DNA of 6,005 nucleotides from Sulfidibacterium sp046706345 (GTDB lineage: Bacteria; Bacteroidota; Bacteroidia; Bacteroidales; F082), in the NCBI GenBank assembly GCA_046706345.1, contig JBJKPL010000099.1, forward strand, positions 1 to 6,005. The letters run 5' to 3'. The number at the start of each line of letters is the position of its first letter. The stretch's first letter is position 1. The notes beneath the pieces are model-generated. The model saw nothing but the letters and a program-made list of their open reading frames with translations, was not told the origin of the DNA and ran no database searches. Position numbers and translations under genes: made by a program. Positions 4,447 to 6,005 of the stretch are shown here, one piece after another.

Positions 4447-6005
4447 CTATTTATAAAGCCATACCCTGAGTAGTGAGATCAGCTTGTCCTTTTCAACGGG
4501 TTTCGATAAATACTCGTTGGCTCCGGCTTCGAGGCACTTCTCACGGTCGTCTTTCAACGCTTTCGCCGTCAGCGCGATGATGGGAAGCTTCTCGTATTTC
4601 TTTTCCTTGCGGATCAGCCGCATGGCTTCATAACCGTCCATCTCAGGCATCATAATGTCCATCAGCACCAGATCGATCTGCTCGTTGGCATGGAGTTTCT
4701 CAATCCCTACCTTGCCGTTTTTGCCTACAATGACCTTCATTTCATAGCTCTCCAGCAAACTCGACAAGGCAAAGACATTGCGCATGTCGTCATCCACGAT
4801 CAAAATGGTCTTCCCTTTCAGGATGTTGCCGCTGCCATGGACTTTCTGGAGCATTTTTTTCTTTTCGTCGTTGAAGTCGGTATCCACCTGATGCAGGAAC
4901 AACGTGGTTTCATCCAGCAGGCGTTCGATAGAATGGGCGCCTTTCAGGACGATGCTCTTGGCATATTTCTTCAGGTTGCTGTCTTCCTCTTCGGTGAGTT
5001 CGTGGCTGGTGTAGATCACCACAGGCACCTGCATGGGAGAATCTTTCTGCATTTTCTTCAGAACTTCGAAACCGCTCATCCCCTTCAGACCCAGATCGAG
5101 GATCATACAATCGTAATCTTCACGCGAAAGATGTTCCAGGGCTTCCTCGCCGGATTCCACCGAAGTGATCTCCAGGGAATTATTTTCCAGCAATTTCTCC
5201 AGGCTCTTGCGGGTGATCTTCTCATCTTCCACGATCAGCAGTTTCTTCAACGGCTTGGATACCGCGGTCTGGATCTTGGTGAAGGCATCATCCAGTTGTT
5301 CTTTTGTGACGGGTTTGATGAGGTATCCGATGGCGCCCTTGCGCATCAGGTCCATATCGAAGCTCCGGGCCGAGATCACATGCACCGGGATAGACCGGGT
5401 CTTCAGGTTGTCTTTCAGCTGGTCGATGACTTCCTTGCCATCCATTTTCGGCAGGCCCATATCCAGGATGATGGCATCGGGTTTGTAGTAATCGGCGAAA
5501 TACAGGCCCGTTTCCCCGTCGGGGGCGATAAGGCCCTTGAATCCATGCTCGTGGGCCAGGTTGAGTAATACGCCGGCAAAACTCGGGTCGTCCTCAACGA
5601 TCAGGATGATCTTGTCTTTCTCTGAGAGATTTTCGCGGTCATCGCGTGGTTTCGGTGGCAGTGCCGGTTTCTTGGCTTCGGCAGCAGGGGCTTTTTTCTC
5701 CGGGATCACCGGTGGCAATTCGCCGGGTTTTTCTTCCTGCTCTTCCTTTTCTTCCTTTTCCTCTGTCAACTCGGGTTCCTTGTAGGCCAGGGGAAGAAAT
5801 AACGTGAAGGAAGACCCCTTGTTCACTTCGCTTTTCAGCTGGATGGCGCCGCCCAGCAGATACGAGAAGCTCTTGGAAATGCTCAGGCCCAGACCCGTAC
5901 CGCCGTATTTCCGGCTGGTTGTACCGTCGGCCTGGTTAAAAGCCTCGAAGATCATTTCCTGCTGCTCTTTCGGGATGCCGATCCCTGTGTCGGATACGGT
6001 CATGG
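4447..6005 (-). CDS. Hybrid histidine kinase, C-terminal part with three receiver domains (partial)
   Basis: The frame is open to the right edge, so the sensor, HisKA and the start of the ATPase domain lie outside; residue 1 is the Met at 6003, which is internal. Residues 1-72 are the end of the HATPase domain, with the G1 box DTGIGIP (5-11), F box FEAFNQ (19-24) and G2 box GGTGLGLSI (34-42). A charged linker (73-130) starts with a Glu/Lys run (81-92) and continues Pro/Ala/Lys-rich. Three receivers follow: REC1 (132-247; phospho-acceptor D181, S211, K230), REC2 (253-376; D303, T332, K354 followed by Gly not Pro) and REC3 (397-518; D449, T479, K501). All three have their acidic pocket and Asp, so all may take phosphate. 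This architecture resembles the HAMP-array hybrid kinases with three receivers in Bacteroidota and other phyla. It is the first gene seen in the operon with cheR and cheB. Confidence 0.95.
   Translation of the reverse strand, partial: MTVSDTGIGIPKEQQEMIFEAFNQADGTTSRKYGGTGLGLSISKSFSYLLGGAIQLKSEVNKGSSFTLFLPLAYKEPELTEEKEEKEEQEEKPGELPPVIPEKKAPAAEAKKPALPPKPRDDRENLSEKDKIILIVEDDPSFAGVLLNLAHEHGFKGLIAPDGETGLYFADYYKPDAIILDMGLPKMDGKEVIDQLKDNLKTRSIPVHVISARSFDMDLMRKGAIGYLIKPVTKEQLDDAFTKIQTAVSKPLKKLLIVEDEKITRKSLEKLLENNSLEITSVESGEEALEHLSREDYDCMILDLGLKGMSGFEVLKKMQKDSPMQVPVVIYTSHELTEEEDSNLKKYAKSIVLKGAHSIERLLDETTLFLHQVDTDFNDEKKKMLQKVHGSGNILKGKTILIVDDDMRNVFALSSLLESYEMKVIVGKNGKVGIEKLHANEQIDLVLMDIMMPEMDGYEAMRLIRKEKKYEKLPIIALTAKALKDDREKCLEAGANEYLSKPVEKDKLISLLRVWLYK

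Noticed and set aside
4690..5568. Plus-strand ORF of 292 codons opposite the receiver domains
   Set aside because: The His/Gln/Phe-rich composition is typical of antisense to receiver coding sequence; no motif supports it.

Overview
The window looks like a chromosomal piece of a Bacteroidota bacterium (Bacteroidales/Marinilabiliales-like is my guess). The reasons are: TAnnTTTG-type -7 promoter boxes, no Shine-Dalgarno sequences before the genes, a long-form Sua5 with Bacteroidota-like motifs, and a receiver-less cheB plus cheR behind a hybrid kinase with three receiver domains. No rRNA, tRNA, insertion sequence, phage gene or CRISPR array is visible.

Layout. Positions 1-480 hold no secure gene. 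An eleven-copy, strictly 21-bp tandem array (about 46-272) dominates the region, followed by about 200 bp of AT-rich spacer. The plus strand then carries three independent-looking housekeeping genes: a Sua5/TsaC-type threonylcarbamoyl-AMP synthase (481-1434), a small membrane protein with two glycine zippers (1484-1948), and an RlmI-like SAM-dependent methyltransferase (2094-2972). The second and third genes each have a Bacteroidota-like -7 box just upstream, and the two boxes share the same 8-bp flank. An 11-bp inverted repeat with a T-rich tail lies between these two genes.

From 2998 to the right edge everything is on the minus strand and forms one compact signalling operon. In transcription order it contains a hybrid histidine kinase (only the end of the ATPase domain and three receivers are in the window, 6005-4447), cheR (4444-3587) and receiver-less cheB (3594-2998). 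The kinase stop and cheR start are 2 bp apart, and the cheR stop and cheB start overlap by 8 bp, so the three are probably translated together. It converges on the methyltransferase gene with only 25 bp between the stops. No chemoreceptor, CheA or CheW is seen, so the operon is better read as a chemosensory-derived signalling module than as a classical chemotaxis cluster.

The points most worth a second look are the 21-bp array, whose variation is mostly synonymous in one plus-strand frame; the duplicated glycine-zipper hairpin of the small protein; the absent m5C-type catalytic cysteine in the RlmI-like enzyme; an Arg-to-Pro change in the Sua5 core; and the kinase-cheR-cheB coupling. I do not see clear evidence of a wholly new system.
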